Shown in pieces: positions 62,537-64,000 of a DNA stretch of 64,000 bases. The notes under the pieces were generated by a model. The model did no database searches. It was not told the origin of the DNA and saw nothing but the letters and a program-made list of their open reading frames with translations. This DNA comes from JAAUTT01 sp963846585 (GTDB taxonomy: Bacteria > Bacteroidota > Bacteroidia > Bacteroidales > JAAUTT01), in NCBI GenBank assembly GCA_963846585.1, contig CAWJWO010000013.1:1-64000 (forward strand), in the 5' to 3' direction. Made by a program: the position numbers and the translations under genes. How positions within the stretch are numbered: position 1 is the first letter of the stretch; every line of letters starts with the position of its first letter.

Positions 62537-63724
62537 ATGAAAGAAGAAATTCCTAAAATCAGTCATTTCCCATTGGGAGACAAACTTCCAGAAATGTATT
62601 CGAAATACTTTATTGGTCAGGCATATATAGCTACGTTAACACAGAATAAAGATTTAAACTGTCCCATTGCAAATGTAACCTTTGAACCTGGCTGCCGGAA
62701 TAACTGGCATAGTCATACTGGTGGTCAAATCCTTGTTATAGTGGCTGGAAAAGGATATTATCAGGCTAAAGGTGAACAAGCACGATTACTTTTACCAGGT
62801 GATGTTGTAGAGATTGCAGCTAATGTAGTTCACTGGCATGGAGCAGCTCCCAACAGTTGGTTCTCGCATTTGGCAATTGAAACAAATCCTCAGGTAAATA
62901 AAAATACTTGGTTAGAGCCTGTTGATGATGAGCAGTACAAAAAGGCAACTGATATCTCCGATAGCAAAGTTTGTAACCTTAGTGAAAGCGCAATTAAAAA
63001 CCACGAAGAACTTTGGCCAAATTACATTTCAAAAGCCAAACAAACCGACCCTGAACTAATTGAAGTATTCGACAACTTTGCTTTCGACGAAGTTATCAGC
63101 CACGGCAATATTGATACGAAAACAAAGGTAATGGCTATTATGGCTTCTACCATTGCGTCTCAAGCGTTATCTGAGTATAAAATGTTTGTAAATGCTGCAC
63201 TCAACATAGGTGTAACACCCGTCGAAGTTAAAGAAGTACTGTATCAATCCGTTCCTTATGTTGGTATTGCCAAGGTGATTGATTTTATCTATACCACCAA
63301 CGAGATATTTACAGAGCGAGGTATTAGACTTCCTGTTGAAGGACAGTCAACTACTACTCCCGAAAATCGCTTCGAGAAAGGTTTGGCTTTACAAAAAGCA
63401 ATATTTGGTGAGATGATAGATAAAATGTATGAAACATCACCCAAAAACCAGTTGCACATTCAGCAATATTTATCTGATAATTGCTTTGGTGATTATCTAA
63501 CCCGTACAGGATTGGAGATTAAAACCCGCGAGCTTTTAACCTACTCCATGCTAATCAGCATGGGAGGAACTGAATTACAAGTAAAAGGTCATATTCAGGG
63601 AAATATAAACGTTGGAAATAATCAGGAAACCCTTATTGATATTACAACTCAACTATTGCCATATATAGGCTACCCTCGTACCCTGAATGCTATAAAATGT
63701 TTAAACGAATTCATTCAAGAATAA
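62537..63724 (+). CDS. Cupin fused to carboxymuconolactone-decarboxylase domains
   Basis: This 395-residue protein combines a cupin (residues about 35-125: CRNNWHSHTGGQILVIVAGK, GDVVEIAANVVHWHGAAPNS, with His ligands for a metal) and two carboxymuconolactone decarboxylase (CMD) units (about 165-250 and 290-390). The first CMD unit has SQALSEYKMFVNAALNIGVT, the second LLTYSMLISMGGTELQVKGH. The CxxC of AhpD-type peroxidase members is absent, so a redox role is unlikely. Such fusions occur beside oxidoreductase genes. It may act on the same substrate as the flanking reductases, by inference. Confidence 0.88.
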   Translation: MKEEIPKISHFPLGDKLPEMYSKYFIGQAYIATLTQNKDLNCPIANVTFEPGCRNNWHSHTGGQILVIVAGKGYYQAKGEQARLLLPGDVVEIAANVVHWHGAAPNSWFSHLAIETNPQVNKNTWLEPVDDEQYKKATDISDSKVCNLSESAIKNHEELWPNYISKAKQTDPELIEVFDNFAFDEVISHGNIDTKTKVMAIMASTIASQALSEYKMFVNAALNIGVTPVEVKEVLYQSVPYVGIAKVIDFIYTTNEIFTERGIRLPVEGQSTTTPENRFEKGLALQKAIFGEMIDKMYETSPKNQLHIQQYLSDNCFGDYLTRTGLEIKTRELLTYSMLISMGGTELQVKGHIQGNINVGNNQETLIDITTQLLPYIGYPRTLNAIKCLNEFIQE

Positions 63725-63737
63725 AAATTATAAAACT

Positions 63738-64000
63738 ATGGAAACGAAAATAATAAAAGCATTTGGAACAGAAGCTGCAAATGTTCCCTTGCATGTAATG
63801 GACATCAAACGTAGGGCTTTGCAAACTCATGATGTTGAGTTCGAAGTCCTTTATTGCGGTATTTGTCATTCTGATTTGCATCAAATTAATAATGACTTTG
63901 GAGGTTCGAATTTCCCTATGGTACCTGGTCACGAAATTGTTGGAAAGGTCACTGCTATTGGTACACATGTTACAAAATTTAAAGTAGGCGATTTTGCAGC
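63738..64000 (+). CDS. Zinc-dependent alcohol dehydrogenase, 5' part
   Basis: The first 87 codons of a medium-chain alcohol dehydrogenase are present; the rest lies beyond the window. Zinc-site residues are clear in YCGICHSDLHQI and MVPGHEIVGKV, as in the cinnamyl-alcohol-dehydrogenase/YahK branch. It reversibly oxidises alcohols with NADP. The start is 13 bp after the cupin-CMD gene, so it belongs to the same row. Confidence 0.9.
   Translation, partial: METKIIKAFGTEAANVPLHVMDIKRRALQTHDVEFEVLYCGICHSDLHQINNDFGGSNFPMVPGHEIVGKVTAIGTHVTKFKVGDFA

Overview
The window is an AT-rich stretch of a Bacteroidota chromosome, most likely an anaerobic member of Bacteroidales or a relative. The evidence is a type IX secretion sorting domain, paired Skp/OmpH genes behind bamA, the order pdxJ / CBS protein / nadK / outer-membrane proteins / uppS / bamA / skp / skp / murI, poor Shine-Dalgarno sequences, and TTTG...TAnnTTTG promoters. 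A three-gene NAD-linked [FeFe] hydrogenase and a 2-oxoacid:ferredoxin oxidoreductase point to fermentative, ferredoxin-based metabolism. No rRNA, tRNA or CRISPR array was seen.

Layout. 1-2640: a decaying IS66 element. 2.7-10.4 kb: a membrane glycosyltransferase, an XRE regulator, a methyltransferase remnant, a yefM-yoeB toxin-antitoxin pair with a readable promoter/operator, a T9SS cargo protein, a trans-sulfuration enzyme and a YD-repeat-like secreted protein. 10.5-15.2 kb: hydB-hydA-hydC. 15.2-19.7 kb: envelope proteins, TonB, a structured-RNA candidate, and a scar where a histidine kinase and an FtsX permease have both lost their 5' ends. 19.9-24.6 kb: an MprF-like aminoacyl-PG synthase/flippase with an AcvB/VirJ-type hydrolase. 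24.8-30.6 kb: coaX, lptC, a CNNM/CorC protein, a SiaC-like protein, a GIY-YIG protein and ppiD. 30.7-42.2 kb: LysE, a hydrolase and the pdxJ-to-murI envelope cluster. 42.4-51.4 kb: gamma carbonic anhydrase, KorAB, a broken YIP1 gene, SanA and pstCAB-phoU. 51.5-53.8 kb: small envelope proteins and a gene-poor, GC-rich patch. 53.8-59.0 kb: a four-gene accessory module. 59.2-64.0 kb: an AraC regulator divergent from a run of oxidoreductases, the last cut by the window end.

The best candidate for an undescribed system is the 53.8-59.0 kb module. It is a tightly coupled minus-strand unit: a dual-GHKL ATPase/histidine kinase with an H-box, a stand-alone receiver protein, an HNH nuclease and an N6-adenine methyltransferase. 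It reads as a restriction-modification pair under phosphorelay control. That function is inference; the domains and the coupling are visible in the sequence.

The second striking signal is non-coding. Most intergenic gaps hold arrays built from a small vocabulary of short words (CTAACAA, GGTTTATAA, a 30-bp AGCCAAGAACC word, TAGTGCATAGTGC, GTGATGAA, TAAGTCG and others). Words recur at distant loci, often as facing inverted copies around a spacer. One heptamer array of about 18 copies abuts the coaX start codon.
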